Positions 52,607 through 60,884 are shown, numbered from the stretch's first letter. The stretch is 64,000 nt of DNA from DASVRZ01 sp038230215 (GCA_038230215.1 JBBRNR010000008.1:1-64000), one strand, 5' to 3'. Numbers and translations: made by a program. The notes: generated by a model not told the origin, from the letters alone.

Positions 52607-52876
52607 CTAAAATCTCACCGGCATCGACTTTCGCAGTTCATGGGTGTAGGCGGAGTTAATCTCGAATTGCGTCGTGCGGAGTTGCTCCTCGTTGATTTCC
52701 AATAAATACGGAGCGGTCACCACGAAACCGGCGTTCATCATGCCGTTGAGCATTTCCACGAGTTCGGTTTCATCATAGCTGGTGGTCTCCAGCAATTCCT
52801 GCCCGGAAGCGCCGATGCCAAACCCGATGATCCGGATCATGCTGATCTCGCGGCCGCTTAATTTAATCCTGCGCAT
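52607..52876 (-). CDS. Small hypothetical protein
   Basis: 89 residues from ATG 52876 (MRRIKLSGREISMIRIIGFGIGASGQELLETT). It looks like a compact alpha/beta fold: IRIIGFGIGASGQELLETTSYDETELVEMLNGMMNAGFVVTAPYLLEI, ending with a basic tail. The helix E-L-L-E-x-x-x-x-D-x-x-E-L-x-x-x-L-N-x-x-M-x-x-G could be a winged-helix DNA-binding unit, but I do not recognise the family. A longer frame to 53005 overlaps the divergent gene start. Confidence 0.5.
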   Translation of the reverse strand: MRRIKLSGREISMIRIIGFGIGASGQELLETTSYDETELVEMLNGMMNAGFVVTAPYLLEINEEQLRTTQFEINSAYTHELRKSMPVRF

Positions 52877-52970
52877 AGGTTCTACTATAGAGCAGGATTT
52901 ATGCACAGGCCATAAAACGAGATCATCATTCATCCCTTGCGGCATGGTCGAGCGACCGTATCTTTTCCAC

Positions 52971-53345
52971 ATGAGTAACCCCCATTTCTCAGCAAAAATC
53001 ATCAATCACTCGCACGGCCAGGGTGCCACTTCTCTCGAAGATATTCAACAGCGAGCCGGGGAGCTGGCCCGGATCGACGGGAGACCGGCGGATGAATTTA
53101 CCGACTCGGATCTGGAAACGGCGCGGCTTGAGTTGAGGGGTGGTCATGGAGAGGAATTCGAGACCGATTGTTATGTGCTCGGCGGAGACAGCATTGCCGG
53201 ATCGATGGGACATCATATTCCAAACATCTCGGGCGACGAGAGTGAGAACGCAGTCGCGGAGTTGATCATGGAAGGCATGGAAGAGGCGGAGCATGACCAA
53301 ATGCTGGCCGCCAGCTCCCTGAACACAGACTCCGACGAATTGTAG
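52971..53345 (+). CDS. Small acidic DUF2934-like protein (paralogue 2)
   Basis: 124 residues from ATG 52971. The helix IQQRAGELARIDGRPADEFTDSDLETARLEL and the C-terminal NAVAELIMEGMEEAEHDQMLA match, in order and spacing, the protein at 6797-7189. The N-terminal tail is specific to this copy. Highly acidic and cytoplasmic. Function unknown; adjacent genes differ from those of the first copy, so they are dispersed duplicates. Confidence 0.7.
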   Translation: MSNPHFSAKIINHSHGQGATSLEDIQQRAGELARIDGRPADEFTDSDLETARLELRGGHGEEFETDCYVLGGDSIAGSMGHHIPNISGDESENAVAELIMEGMEEAEHDQMLAASSLNTDSDEL

Positions 53346-53358
53346 GCCGCTCCAGCAG

Positions 53359-53964
53359 TCAGTTGGAGCCGGCTTTTTTGTAATACTCGTAGCGCCGCTC
53401 GATCGACTCCACGTAGTCGCGGGTGCTGTCGAAACTCTTCTGTTTCATCTTCTCGGCGCTCATCGGCGATTCGCCAGCCTCGGGTTTGCCGATCCAGCGC
53501 TTCACCCGGGTGCGTCCGGCGTTGTATTCGGTCAGTGCGAACGAAAGCGGGCGATCCTTGTTTCGGTAATGATCCAGGGCGCGCTTCAAATACCACGCAC
53601 CAACCGAGAGGTTCGTCTCTGGCTCGAATAATTTCTCTGGCTCGAAGTTGGCAACGTCGTTTGCCTTCGCCCAATCCGCCGCAGCCGCCTCGGTGACTTG
53701 CATCAAACCCCGCTCGCCGGACGTCCCGATTTTATGTGCGCCAAAGCGGCTTTCCTGCCAGATCACGGCTTTCAAGAGATCAAATTCCACCCCTGATTTC
53801 TCTGAAACTCGACTGATCACCGCGTCGTATTGCGAGTAGCCGCCGAGGCTGAGTTTCTCCTTCACGAAATAGACCGGATCGCCGTGCGACACCAAGTGGA
53901 GCCCGCCAGCGAACGCTGCGATAACGATGCAACTCGCCGCAAATTTCTTAAAAAAGCTATCCAT
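53359..53964 (-). CDS. Lytic transglycosylase, SLT family
   Basis: 201 residues from ATG 53964, with a signal/membrane segment (MDSFFKKFAASCIVIAAFAGGLHLVS). The catalytic core begins at FDLLKAVIWQESRFGAHKIGTSGERGLMQVTEAAAADWA (E in A-V-I-x-x-E-S-x-F, then G-x-x-G-L-M-Q-V), with NLSVGAWYLKRALDHY and ALTEYNAGRTRVKRW (Y-N-A-G). It cleaves glycan strands of peptidoglycan. Divergent from priA with 56 nt between. Confidence 0.9.
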   Translation of the reverse strand: MDSFFKKFAASCIVIAAFAGGLHLVSHGDPVYFVKEKLSLGGYSQYDAVISRVSEKSGVEFDLLKAVIWQESRFGAHKIGTSGERGLMQVTEAAAADWAKANDVANFEPEKLFEPETNLSVGAWYLKRALDHYRNKDRPLSFALTEYNAGRTRVKRWIGKPEAGESPMSAEKMKQKSFDSTRDYVESIERRYEYYKKAGSN

Positions 53965-54020
53965 GTCGTGATGTGCGGTTAGCTTTGCGCAACCCGCCTT
54001 CAAAGCAAACGCCAAATACC

Positions 54021-56261
54021 ATGCCCGCCTTCGTCCGAGTCATCGTCGATCATTCGCCCGACCGCGAATTTGATTACGCGGTGCCAGACTCGCTGGCGGA
54101 TCAAGTCGAAATCGGCACGCGCGTTCGGCTGCCTTTTCGCGAAAAAGACACTCTCGGCACCGTCGTCGGATTGCTGGAGGAATCTAACATCGAAGGCATT
54201 CGTCCCATCACCGCGCTCGTTGGCCAGCAAAACGCCGTCCGGCCCAAACTCATTGAACTCGCCCGCTGGATGGCGGACTACTACGCGTGCCCGGTGGAGA
54301 CCGCGATGCGCAGTGTATTGCCGCAAGTCATTCGCAAGGCCGATGTTGGATTCCGCCAGCAGATCGCGATCGAGCTCGCCCGCGAAGTGAGTGCAATGGA
54401 ACTCGACTCACTTCGCAAACGCGCCCCGCGCCAGGCCGAGGCGCTCGACGCGATTCGGCTTCATGGCAACACTCCGATTCTACTCGCCGAACTCGCCCGC
54501 CAGAGCAGTGTCGGCGAAGCGACGTTCCGCACGCTGGTCGAAAAAGGCATCTTGAAAACTCGCATCGCCGTCCGTCCGCGCGATCCGAATGACGGCGAAA
54601 CGTTCGTCCACTCCGCGGCTCTCACCCTCAGCGACGATCAGGTAAAAGTCCTCGCTGCCGTCATCGAATCGCTCGATACCACAGGCGAAAAAAAACCGAT
54701 GCTCCTCCACGGCGTCACCGGCAGCGGCAAGACCGAGATTTACCTGCGCGCCATCCAGCACACGCTCGACCTCGGCAAAAGCGCCATCGTTCTCGTCCCG
54801 GAAATCTCGCTTACGCCGCAGACGACCGAGCGATTTCGCGAACGTTTCAACGCCGCCGGACATCAGGTTGCCGTCCTCCACAGCCATCTTTCCAGCGGCG
54901 AACGCCACGACGAATGGCACAAGATCGCCACCGGCGCGGCCCGGATCGTTATCGGAGCCCGCAGCGCCGTCTTTGCGCCGGTTTCTGATTTGGGTTTGAT
55001 CGTTATCGACGAGGAACACGAGACGTCCTACAAGCAGGAGGAAGCGCCGCGTTATCAGGCCCGCGACGTCGCCATCGTCCGGGCGAAACTGGAAAATTGC
55101 GCAATCTTATTAGGAACCGCGACGCCTTCGCTCGAAAGCTACCGCAACTGCCTCACCGGCAAATATCGCCTCCTGCAACTCCTCCAGCGCGTCGATGACA
55201 AAAAAATGCCCGTCATCCAAATCGTGGACATGCGCGAGGAATCGCGGCGTCATTCCAAAAAAGACGGCGGCAGCCCGCTGCTTTCGGAAAAACTGAAAAC
55301 CGCCATCGAAGCGCGACTGGAGAAACGCGAACAAACCATCCTCTTTCTCAACCGTCGCGGCTATTCGACTTCCCTCGTTTGCAACGCCTGCGGACACGTC
55401 GTGCATTGCCCCAATTGCAGTGTGCCGCTCACTTTTCATCGGAGTTCCAATCGACTCAACTGCCACATTTGCGGTCACATCGAAATGCCGCCGAAAGTCT
55501 GCCCCGAATGCCGCGATCCTGGCATCCGGCAGCAAGGCGCGGGCACGGAAAAGATCGAGGAAGCCGTGGGCAGAATCTTCCCCAAGTCCGTTGTTCGCCG
55601 GATGGACGCCGATTCCATGACGAAAAAGGACGCTTTTCGCGAGACACTCAACGCTTTTCGCACCGGAAAAATTGACATCCTCGTCGGCACGCAAATGATC
55701 GCCAAAGGTCTCCATTTCCCCAACGTCACCCTCGTCGGTATCATCAACGCCGACAGCGCACTCCATCTGCCCGATTTCCGCGCAGGCGAACGCACCTTTC
55801 AGCTCATCACCCAAGTCGCCGGACGCGCCGGGCGCGGCGATGTCGAGGGCGAAGTCTTCGTGCAATCGCACACGCCGTTTCATCCGTGCATCCAGTTTGC
55901 GCGGCATCACGATTTCGCCGGATTCCAAGAGCAGGAACTCGATTTCCGCGAAAAATGCGCCTACCCGCCGTTCACACACATGATTCTGGTCACCGTCCGC
56001 TCGCCGCACGAATTGCGCGGGAGCTTTTCGGCGGAAACATTGGCCCGCCGCCTCGCCGAAAACCTCCCCGAGGGCACCATCCTCGGCCAATCCGCCCCGG
56101 CTCCCATGGAGCGATTGAAGGGCTTCTACCGCTTCCACATCATCCTGCGCGCGCACCACATTTTGAAAACCAGCCGCCACATCCGCGAAGTCATCCGCAA
56201 CCTCACCTTCCCCGAAGACGTCATCGTCACCACCGACGTCGATCCGTATCAACTCCTCTAA
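54021..56261 (+). CDS. priA: Primosomal protein N' (replication restart helicase PriA)
   Basis: 746 residues from ATG 54021 (MPAFVRVIVDHSPDREFDYAVP). The 3'-DNA-binding domain is followed by helicase motifs: Walker A LLHGVTGSGKTEIYLRAI, DEEH box in LGLIVIDEEHETSYKQEEAPRY, LLGTATPSLES and LVGTQMIAKGLHFPNVTLVGIINAD. Eight cysteines in CNACGHVVHCPNCS...CHICGHIEMPPKVCPEC bind two zinc ions. Restarts collapsed forks. The next gene starts 3 nt later. Confidence 0.95.
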   Translation: MPAFVRVIVDHSPDREFDYAVPDSLADQVEIGTRVRLPFREKDTLGTVVGLLEESNIEGIRPITALVGQQNAVRPKLIELARWMADYYACPVETAMRSVLPQVIRKADVGFRQQIAIELAREVSAMELDSLRKRAPRQAEALDAIRLHGNTPILLAELARQSSVGEATFRTLVEKGILKTRIAVRPRDPNDGETFVHSAALTLSDDQVKVLAAVIESLDTTGEKKPMLLHGVTGSGKTEIYLRAIQHTLDLGKSAIVLVPEISLTPQTTERFRERFNAAGHQVAVLHSHLSSGERHDEWHKIATGAARIVIGARSAVFAPVSDLGLIVIDEEHETSYKQEEAPRYQARDVAIVRAKLENCAILLGTATPSLESYRNCLTGKYRLLQLLQRVDDKKMPVIQIVDMREESRRHSKKDGGSPLLSEKLKTAIEARLEKREQTILFLNRRGYSTSLVCNACGHVVHCPNCSVPLTFHRSSNRLNCHICGHIEMPPKVCPECRDPGIRQQGAGTEKIEEAVGRIFPKSVVRRMDADSMTKKDAFRETLNAFRTGKIDILVGTQMIAKGLHFPNVTLVGIINADSALHLPDFRAGERTFQLITQVAGRAGRGDVEGEVFVQSHTPFHPCIQFARHHDFAGFQEQELDFREKCAYPPFTHMILVTVRSPHELRGSFSAETLARRLAENLPEGTILGQSAPAPMERLKGFYRFHIILRAHHILKTSRHIREVIRNLTFPEDVIVTTDVDPYQLL

Positions 56262-56264
56262 AAA

Positions 56265-56915
56265 ATGGATCAACCACAGAGAACGCAAAGAACACAGAGA
56301 AAAGCCGAAATACAGCCCATCTTTGCGCTCTCTGAGCTCTCTGCGGTTAATTCCATCCCGCTGGGCCAGCCGTGGCAGGAAACGCCGGACGCCGGATTCC
56401 AGCCCGCCCAAGTGCAACTCCACTGGGAGCCTGCCGCGCTCCACATTTCTGTGCAACTCGACGACACCCACATCGTCTCCCGCGCGACCGCTCACAACCA
56501 ATCGCTCCATCTCCTCGGCGACACCGTCGAAGTCTTTCTAAAACGCCCCGAGTCCGATTCCTATCTGGAGCTGCACGTTTCGCCGCAAAACTTCCGCACC
56601 GCCCTCCGCTGGACCCCCGGCGGCATCGAACGCGTCCGTGAGAATACTGGAACTCGCGTGGAAGATTTCCGCATCGACCCCGATTCGTTTGGAAGTCGCG
56701 TGCAAATTTTTCCCGGGTCGTGGCACGTCGAAATCACCGTCCCGCCCGCGCTCCTCGACCTGGAAACCTGGAGCGTGGGCCAGACCCTGCAATTTTCCGT
56801 CAGCCGCTACGACTACGCAGAGCCCGATGGAACTCCGATCCTTTCTACGGTCGCCGCGCACAAGGTAAAAACCTTCCACCGCACCGCTGACTGGCTTTCG
56901 GCGACGCTGGTTTAG
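56265..56915 (+). CDS. CBM9/DOMON-like beta-sandwich protein
   Basis: 216 residues. From residue 33 (LGQPWQETPDAGFQPAQVQLHWEPAALHISVQLDDTHI) the sequence has the beta-sandwich pattern of CBM9-like sugar-binding domains: LLGDTVEVFLKRPESDSYLELHVSPQNFRTALRW, then WHVEITVPPALLDLETWSVGQTLQFSVSRYDYAEPDG. There is no signal peptide. The first 30 codons (MDQPQRTQRTQRKAEIQPIFALSELSAV) are encoded inside an ACCACAGAG-type hairpin element, so the natural start was probably replaced or lies further in. Probably co-transcribed with priA. Confidence 0.7.
   Translation: MDQPQRTQRTQRKAEIQPIFALSELSAVNSIPLGQPWQETPDAGFQPAQVQLHWEPAALHISVQLDDTHIVSRATAHNQSLHLLGDTVEVFLKRPESDSYLELHVSPQNFRTALRWTPGGIERVRENTGTRVEDFRIDPDSFGSRVQIFPGSWHVEITVPPALLDLETWSVGQTLQFSVSRYDYAEPDGTPILSTVAAHKVKTFHRTADWLSATLV
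56270..56350. repeat. Dispersed hairpin element (ACCACAGAG type) forming the start of a gene
   Basis: Arms CAACCACAGAGAACGCAAAG (56272-) and CTTTGCGCTCTCTGAGCTCTCTGCGGTT (to 56348) form a hairpin. Related elements at 34080-34162 and 59019-59107. It lies between the priA stop and the body of the CBM9-like gene. Confidence 0.75.
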
Positions 56916-56950
56916 ACCGAAGCCGCCTTAACGAATGGAACCCCGATGTC

Positions 56951-57095
56951 TAAGAGGGCGTCGAAAAACTTTTGTAGCGTCGAGCCTGTGGCTCGAAAAA
57001 AAGTCTATCTGCCACCGAGCCCATCGAGCCACAGGCTCGACGCTACAACTCATTCATGATGCAAAACGCTCCATGCGCGACTTATTAGACACACC
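56951..57095. repeat. Nested inverted-repeat element (MITE-like)
   Basis: A perfect 24-bp inverted repeat lies at 56973-56996 (TGTAGCGTCGAGCCTGTGGC...) and 57024-57047, around a 27-nt loop. Imperfect outer ends are AAGAGGGCGTCG (about 56952) and the complement of GAGGGTGTGTC (about 57085-57095). The same AAGAGGGCGTCGAAAAA end recurs at 58900-58916. No transposase is present, so this resembles a non-autonomous element. Confidence 0.7.
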
Positions 57096-57139
57096 CTCAA
57101 AAAAAACTTCGGGCACAGACCCATTAGGGTCGCCCTATC

Positions 57140-57355
57140 TATAGCCCATCGAGTTTCTCAATGAAATCAGGTCCGTAGGACCGGCATGGCCCACGGTCGA
57201 AGCTCGTCCCGATGCCGCACCTACGGCGCTCAACTGTTTTCTCTGGCGGATTTCTATAGATATTAGGCTCCTACGGAGCCGGAGCCTGCCATCAGTCGCT
57301 GTCGCTTTTGCTGGGTATCTGCCTCGTTCCCAAACAGGAGTTAGGGAACGAGAAG
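57140..57355. repeat. Cluster of short palindromic repeats
   Basis: Three hairpin-forming palindromes occur in a gene-free stretch: GGTCCGTAGGACC (about 57169-57181), GGCTCCTACGGAGCC (about 57265-57280) and CTCGTTCCC/GGGAACGAG (57323-57352). All look like widespread dispersed bacterial repeats. The remainder of 56916-57373 shows no gene. Confidence 0.6.
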
Positions 57356-57373
57356 AAAATCAGCACCGCCTCT

Positions 57374-57664
57374 TTAGGACTCACCGGTTTCCAGCACATG
57401 AAGCGTTTCTTGCTCGAAGTTGAGTCCCACCACAAGGTTTGCAAAATCGTCATCCTCGCCGCAGTCGAGAATGAGCCGCAAAGCCCCATCGGGTAAAGAC
57501 GATATGCTGGCTATCGGAACCGTGACATCCAACGTCCCACTGAGCGGGATATGAACAAACATACCTGGCTCAATCTCGCCAGCATCAAGATTGGCGACAA
57601 TCTCAACGGTTCGTTGATCCGCCGTCACACGGACGGTTCGGGTGGTGATGATCCCTTCCGACAT
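57374..57664 (-). CDS. Small beta-barrel protein like translation-factor domain 2
   Basis: 96 residues (MSEGIITTRTVRVTADQRTVEIVANLDAGEIEPGMFVHIPLSGTLDVTVPIASISSLPDG). Alternating strands with the I-E-P-G-M-F-V-H-I-P-L pattern resemble domain II of EF-Tu-like GTPases, but no GTPase domain is present. Balanced composition supports a real gene. No signal peptide or membrane segment. Function unknown. Confidence 0.6.
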   Translation of the reverse strand: MSEGIITTRTVRVTADQRTVEIVANLDAGEIEPGMFVHIPLSGTLDVTVPIASISSLPDGALRLILDCGEDDDFANLVVGLNFEQETLHVLETGES

Positions 57665-57718
57665 TGAGAAGAAGCGGCCGAACTGGACCTAACCTATCAT
57701 TCTGCGAAATGGCAGGCG

Positions 57719-58474
57719 CTAGGGGTTCGGTGTGCCGGTCGGGGTGACTACAGCGGGCGTGGGGTTGTCGCTGGGGGGTGGGAAGTGGCCAAAGCGGTAT
57801 TTCTCGCGGATGCCGCGGGTGGCGGGGTCTTCCTCGGGGTGCTGGTTGTTCGCCGCCATCTGGATGGTGAGGAGGCCGAGGTTGAGGGTGTTCGCTTTTT
57901 GCGTGTAGTCGTTGGTGTCGTCGAGGCTGTCGCTCTCGGCGTCGAGGTGGTCCTTAAACTCTTTCCGCGCGGTGGCGATGGCGGCGGCAAAGGCGGTGTT
58001 GTCGGAGCCGATCCAGCCGCCGAGGCTTTTCATGGGGCCGACATTTTGCGGGGCGGTGCAGCCGGCGAGAATGGTGTCGGCGCGGTCGAGTTCGATCCCG
58101 ATGCGGGTGCCCTCGTCGTTGCCCACGAGAAAGGTCTCGCTGAGTTTTACGGACTGTCCGCGAAAGGCGTGCCTGGCGGATTTGCGGGCGCGGGCTTTGA
58201 ATTTTTTGACCTGGCTAATGGCGGCGCGCTGGGTGGCGGTGAAGGTGCCGAGTTCGCCACGAATCTCCGGGATGCCGCCGGTGGCGGGATTGAGTTCGTC
58301 GAGGATGGCGCGGAGGGAGGCGACTTTGCCGGGCACGGGTGGGGTGCTGGGCGCGTCGTCGAGGCGGGCTTTGATCTGGTCTTTTTCCTCGGGGCTCTCG
58401 GCGGTGGTGAGAATGAGTTCCGCCTCGCTGAAGAGGAGGGCGATGGGGAAGTGGAAGTTGCGTTTGATGATCAT
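57719..58474 (-). CDS. Unknown 251-residue protein downstream of array C
   Basis: No family recognised. It starts MIIKRNFHFPIALLFSEAEL, then has helices EEKDQIKARLDDAPSTPPVPGKVASLRAILDEL, TATQRAAISQVKKFKARARKSARHAF and FAAAIATARKEFKDHLDAESDSLDDTN, with a mixed segment (VKLSETFLVGNDEGTRIGIELDRADTILAGC) between. The C-terminus is proline/threonine-rich. An in-frame TAA 13-15 nt upstream of the ATG fixes the start and separates the gene from array C. Length and position mirror the 243-aa gene after array B, but I cannot see clear sequence homology between the two. Confidence 0.72.
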   Translation of the reverse strand: MIIKRNFHFPIALLFSEAELILTTAESPEEKDQIKARLDDAPSTPPVPGKVASLRAILDELNPATGGIPEIRGELGTFTATQRAAISQVKKFKARARKSARHAFRGQSVKLSETFLVGNDEGTRIGIELDRADTILAGCTAPQNVGPMKSLGGWIGSDNTAFAAAIATARKEFKDHLDAESDSLDDTNDYTQKANTLNLGLLTIQMAANNQHPEEDPATRGIREKYRFGHFPPPSDNPTPAVVTPTGTPNP

Positions 58475-58624
58475 GGTGGGTGTGGTTTAGAGGCGTGAAT
58501 TTAGGCCAGAGGTGGAGTGGCGAAGGGATGAAATCGAAAAATGGCGTCAGCGACGAGACAAAATGACGGATTAGGGCGGAAAATGCTTTGCGCAGGCCTA
58601 TTTCTGGAGTGCGCTGACTAAAAA

Positions 58625-58876
58625 TGCGCTCCGCTGCCATATTCCTATTCTGAGCTGCGATATTCCTGCCCTGCGGAGTTTCATTCCTGTCCTGCGCAGT
58701 TCCATTCCTATTTCGCGCAACTTCATTCTTATCCCGCGCAGTCACATTTCTGTCCCCAGCAGCTTCATTCCTATATTGCGCAACGTCTCTCGTGTGTTGC
58801 GCTGGTATTTTTCTGTCGTGCGCAGCGACTCCCCTGTCTGGCGCTGGTATTTTCCCGAGGGACGCAGCCCTTTTTC
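58625..58876 (-). repeat. Array C: twelve tandem 21-nt units
   Basis: Read on the minus strand, units start at 58876, 58855, 58834 and so on to 58645, twelve in register without an indel; a partial unit may flank each end. Most open GGAAT (or GAAA/AGAA variants), carry CTGCGC or CAGCG at 10-14 and end ACA/ATA. Compared with arrays A and B the unit keeps the 21-nt period, GGAA at 1-4, CT at 10-11 and C at 20, with different filler. It ends 150 nt before the gene at 58474 in the same orientation. Confidence 0.9.
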
Positions 58877-59018
58877 GGAATCCTGCGTCATCACCCTCCA
58901 AGAGGGCGTCGAAAAAAACGTAGCGAGGCCTCACGCATAGGCGCAAAGAAGAACTGCTGATAGGACAATAGATTTGAGACGACTACGGCTCGCGCGTTTG
59001 GGGAGCGTTAACAAAGAG

Positions 59019-59107
59019 GTTCGCACGGAGGTCGCGGAGCTCACGGAGGAAGCAAAAGAGGTTGTTTCTTTTTCCTCCGTGAGCTCTGCGTTCTCCGTGC
59101 GAAACCC
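59019..59107. repeat. Dispersed hairpin element (CACGGAG type)
   Basis: Arms GGTTCGCACGGAGGTCGCGG (59019-) and its complement ending CTCCGTGCGAAACC (to 59107) enclose a loop near 59052-59072. Third copy of the element family seen at 34080-34162 and 56270-56350. A 60-codon frame across it is an artefact of the element. Confidence 0.75.
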
Positions 59108-59164
59108 TCCATCCCGGGCTCTGGTCGTGCAGCCGACTGGGGAAGAGTTTTTTTAAAAAGGGAG

Positions 59165-60115
59165 TTAGACCGGGATGGTGGTGCGGAGGAGGGTGGTGTC
59201 GGGGGCGACGGGGTAGATGGTAAGATCTTTTTGCGTGGGTGGCACGAGGAAGAATTCGCCTTTGGAGAAGACGCGGCGGCCCGTGCGAATGCGGCCCGTG
59301 AGGACGGTGATGATGCAAAAACGTCCGTCGGTGACGCTGGCGCGGGGTTCGTTGAGCTCCCATTTCTCGACGCGGAAGTAGTCGCAACGGACGAGTTCCT
59401 CCTGGTCGCGTGGGAGGAGTTGGGGGTCGGTGTCGGTGTAATCGATGGATTGGAGCGATTGTTCGACGTGGAGCTGGCGCGGCTGGCCGTCGAGTCCGAG
59501 GCGGTTCCAATCGAAGACGCGGTAGGTGGTGTCGCTGTTTTGCTGCACTTCGACGATCACATTTCCCGCGCCGATGGCATGGAGGCGTCCGCTGGGGATG
59601 AAGATGGCGTCGCCGGATTCGACGGGGATGCGCTGGACGATTTCCTCGACGGTGCCGGCTTCGATATGTTGCCGAAAGAGCTCGCGGGTGACGCCTTTTT
59701 TGACTCCGGCAAAGATGGCGTGGTCGAGGCTGGCATCGACGATGTACCACATTTCCGTCTTCGGTTCGCCGCCAAGAATGGGGGTGAGCGAGGCGGGCGG
59801 ATGGACCTGGATGGAGAGGCGTTCCTGGGCGTCGAGTAGCTTGAAGAGCAGCGGGAAACGCGGCGACGGATGCGCGAGGTAGTCTTTTCCAAACACGTCG
59901 GCGCGGTGGCCGCTCCAGAGTTCCTGTAAAGTCGAGCCTTTCAGCGGGCCCATGTGGACGACGCTCTGGGCTTCCTCGCGATCGACGATTTCCCAGGATT
60001 CCCCGATGCGGCTGCTGTGCGGGAGGCGTTTGTCGAAAAGGGTCTGGAGATGGCTGCCGCCCCAGACGCGTTCCATGAAGAGGGGCTCGAAGAAAAGCGG
60101 ATCGGTGATTTGCAT
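59165..60115 (-). CDS. manA: Mannose-6-phosphate isomerase, class I
   Basis: 316 residues from ATG 60115 (MQITDPLFFEPLFMERVWGGSHL). Interconverts mannose 6-phosphate and fructose 6-phosphate, supplying GDP-mannose for glycans. The metal site is in LSIQVHPPASLTP (Q-V-H), KTEMWYIVDA (E) and the late DAIFIPSGRLHAIGAGNVIVEVQQNSDTTYRVFDW, with G-R-x-H-A-I-G as the final histidine. It is short, like Gram-positive class I enzymes. It could feed the exopolysaccharide locus, though the two are 14 kb apart. Confidence 0.92.
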   Translation of the reverse strand: MQITDPLFFEPLFMERVWGGSHLQTLFDKRLPHSSRIGESWEIVDREEAQSVVHMGPLKGSTLQELWSGHRADVFGKDYLAHPSPRFPLLFKLLDAQERLSIQVHPPASLTPILGGEPKTEMWYIVDASLDHAIFAGVKKGVTRELFRQHIEAGTVEEIVQRIPVESGDAIFIPSGRLHAIGAGNVIVEVQQNSDTTYRVFDWNRLGLDGQPRQLHVEQSLQSIDYTDTDPQLLPRDQEELVRCDYFRVEKWELNEPRASVTDGRFCIITVLTGRIRTGRRVFSKGEFFLVPPTQKDLTIYPVAPDTTLLRTTIPV

Positions 60116-60223
60116 GGGGAACGAATAGTGGGGCGATCCGTCTGGCGCAACCTTCATAGCGGCGAGTGTGGGGATTCTCTTTTTCGCATGGGAGAATGCA
60201 TGTATGGTCCCGTCCCTGGCCCG

Positions 60224-60718
60224 ATGAATTTGCCTAAACTGAAGGAGAAAATCCGCCATATCCTCACGGACAATGCATCACCACGGGATATCGCGACCGG
60301 GGCTAGCGTGGGAACTTTTCTGGGTTTCTTTCCGTTTATCCCGCTTTTCGGCCTGAAAACGCTGTTGAGCTACTTCATCAGCCTCGGCTTGCGTGCGAAT
60401 ACAGCCGTCGCCGTTATTGCGATTACACTGCACGACGTTCTTTTCTTCGTTTACCCGATCATCCTGCGGATCGAATACCAAATCGGCACATGGCTTTTAT
60501 CGCATCCGCACCATTTTGCGCCTCGCATGAAGCTCACGCACATCAAGTTCGAGAACCTCTACCACTGGAAAACCTTCCTGCATGTGGGCATTCCCACCTT
60601 GCTGGGCTCCTTCGTTTTCGGCGTCGTTTCGGCGGTTTTGATCTACGCGATCCTCTACGTCCTGCTCGTTTTGCGGAAGAAACGCCTCGCCGCCCGCCTG
60701 GTTAAAACTGAAATTTAG
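60224..60718 (+). CDS. DUF2062 membrane protein
   Basis: 164 residues from ATG 60224. ASPRDIATGASVGTFLGFFPFIPLFGLKTLLSYFISLGLRANTAVAVIAITLHD is the DUF2062 core (S-P-x-x-I-A-x-G-x-A-x-G-x-F-x-G-x-x-P). Two further hydrophobic segments follow, the last ending in a K/R-rich tail. Probably an inner-membrane protein; function unknown. It is divergent from manA. Confidence 0.88.
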   Translation: MNLPKLKEKIRHILTDNASPRDIATGASVGTFLGFFPFIPLFGLKTLLSYFISLGLRANTAVAVIAITLHDVLFFVYPIILRIEYQIGTWLLSHPHHFAPRMKLTHIKFENLYHWKTFLHVGIPTLLGSFVFGVVSAVLIYAILYVLLVLRKKRLAARLVKTEI

Positions 60719-60842
60719 CAGCGAAACGGTTCATTCATTAAGGACCTTAAGTAATTCGTGAAAATTTTCACAAAGCCCCTTGCGCATCTAAAATTGTGTG
60801 GAAAAGTGTTCTCAGATTTCAAGAATTGTTCTGGGGGGAACA

Positions 60843-60884
60843 GCTGGCCGTCGGACTTTTAGTTCGGCGGCCAGTACTTTTTTA
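60843..60884 (+). terminator. Rho-independent terminator after the DUF2062 gene
   Basis: CTGGCCGTCGGAC (60843-60855) pairs with GTTCGGCGGCCAG (60862-60874), followed by a T run at about 60878-60883. It lies 125 nt beyond the DUF2062 stop and 50 nt ahead of the next start, so it could also act as a leader attenuator. Confidence 0.75.

Noticed and set aside
55110..56510. 466-codon frame antisense to priA
   Set aside because: Overlaps all PriA helicase and zinc motifs in antisense; no recognisable domain.
58974..59156. 60-codon frame 58974-59156
   Set aside because: It lies on the dispersed hairpin element and reads its two arms.
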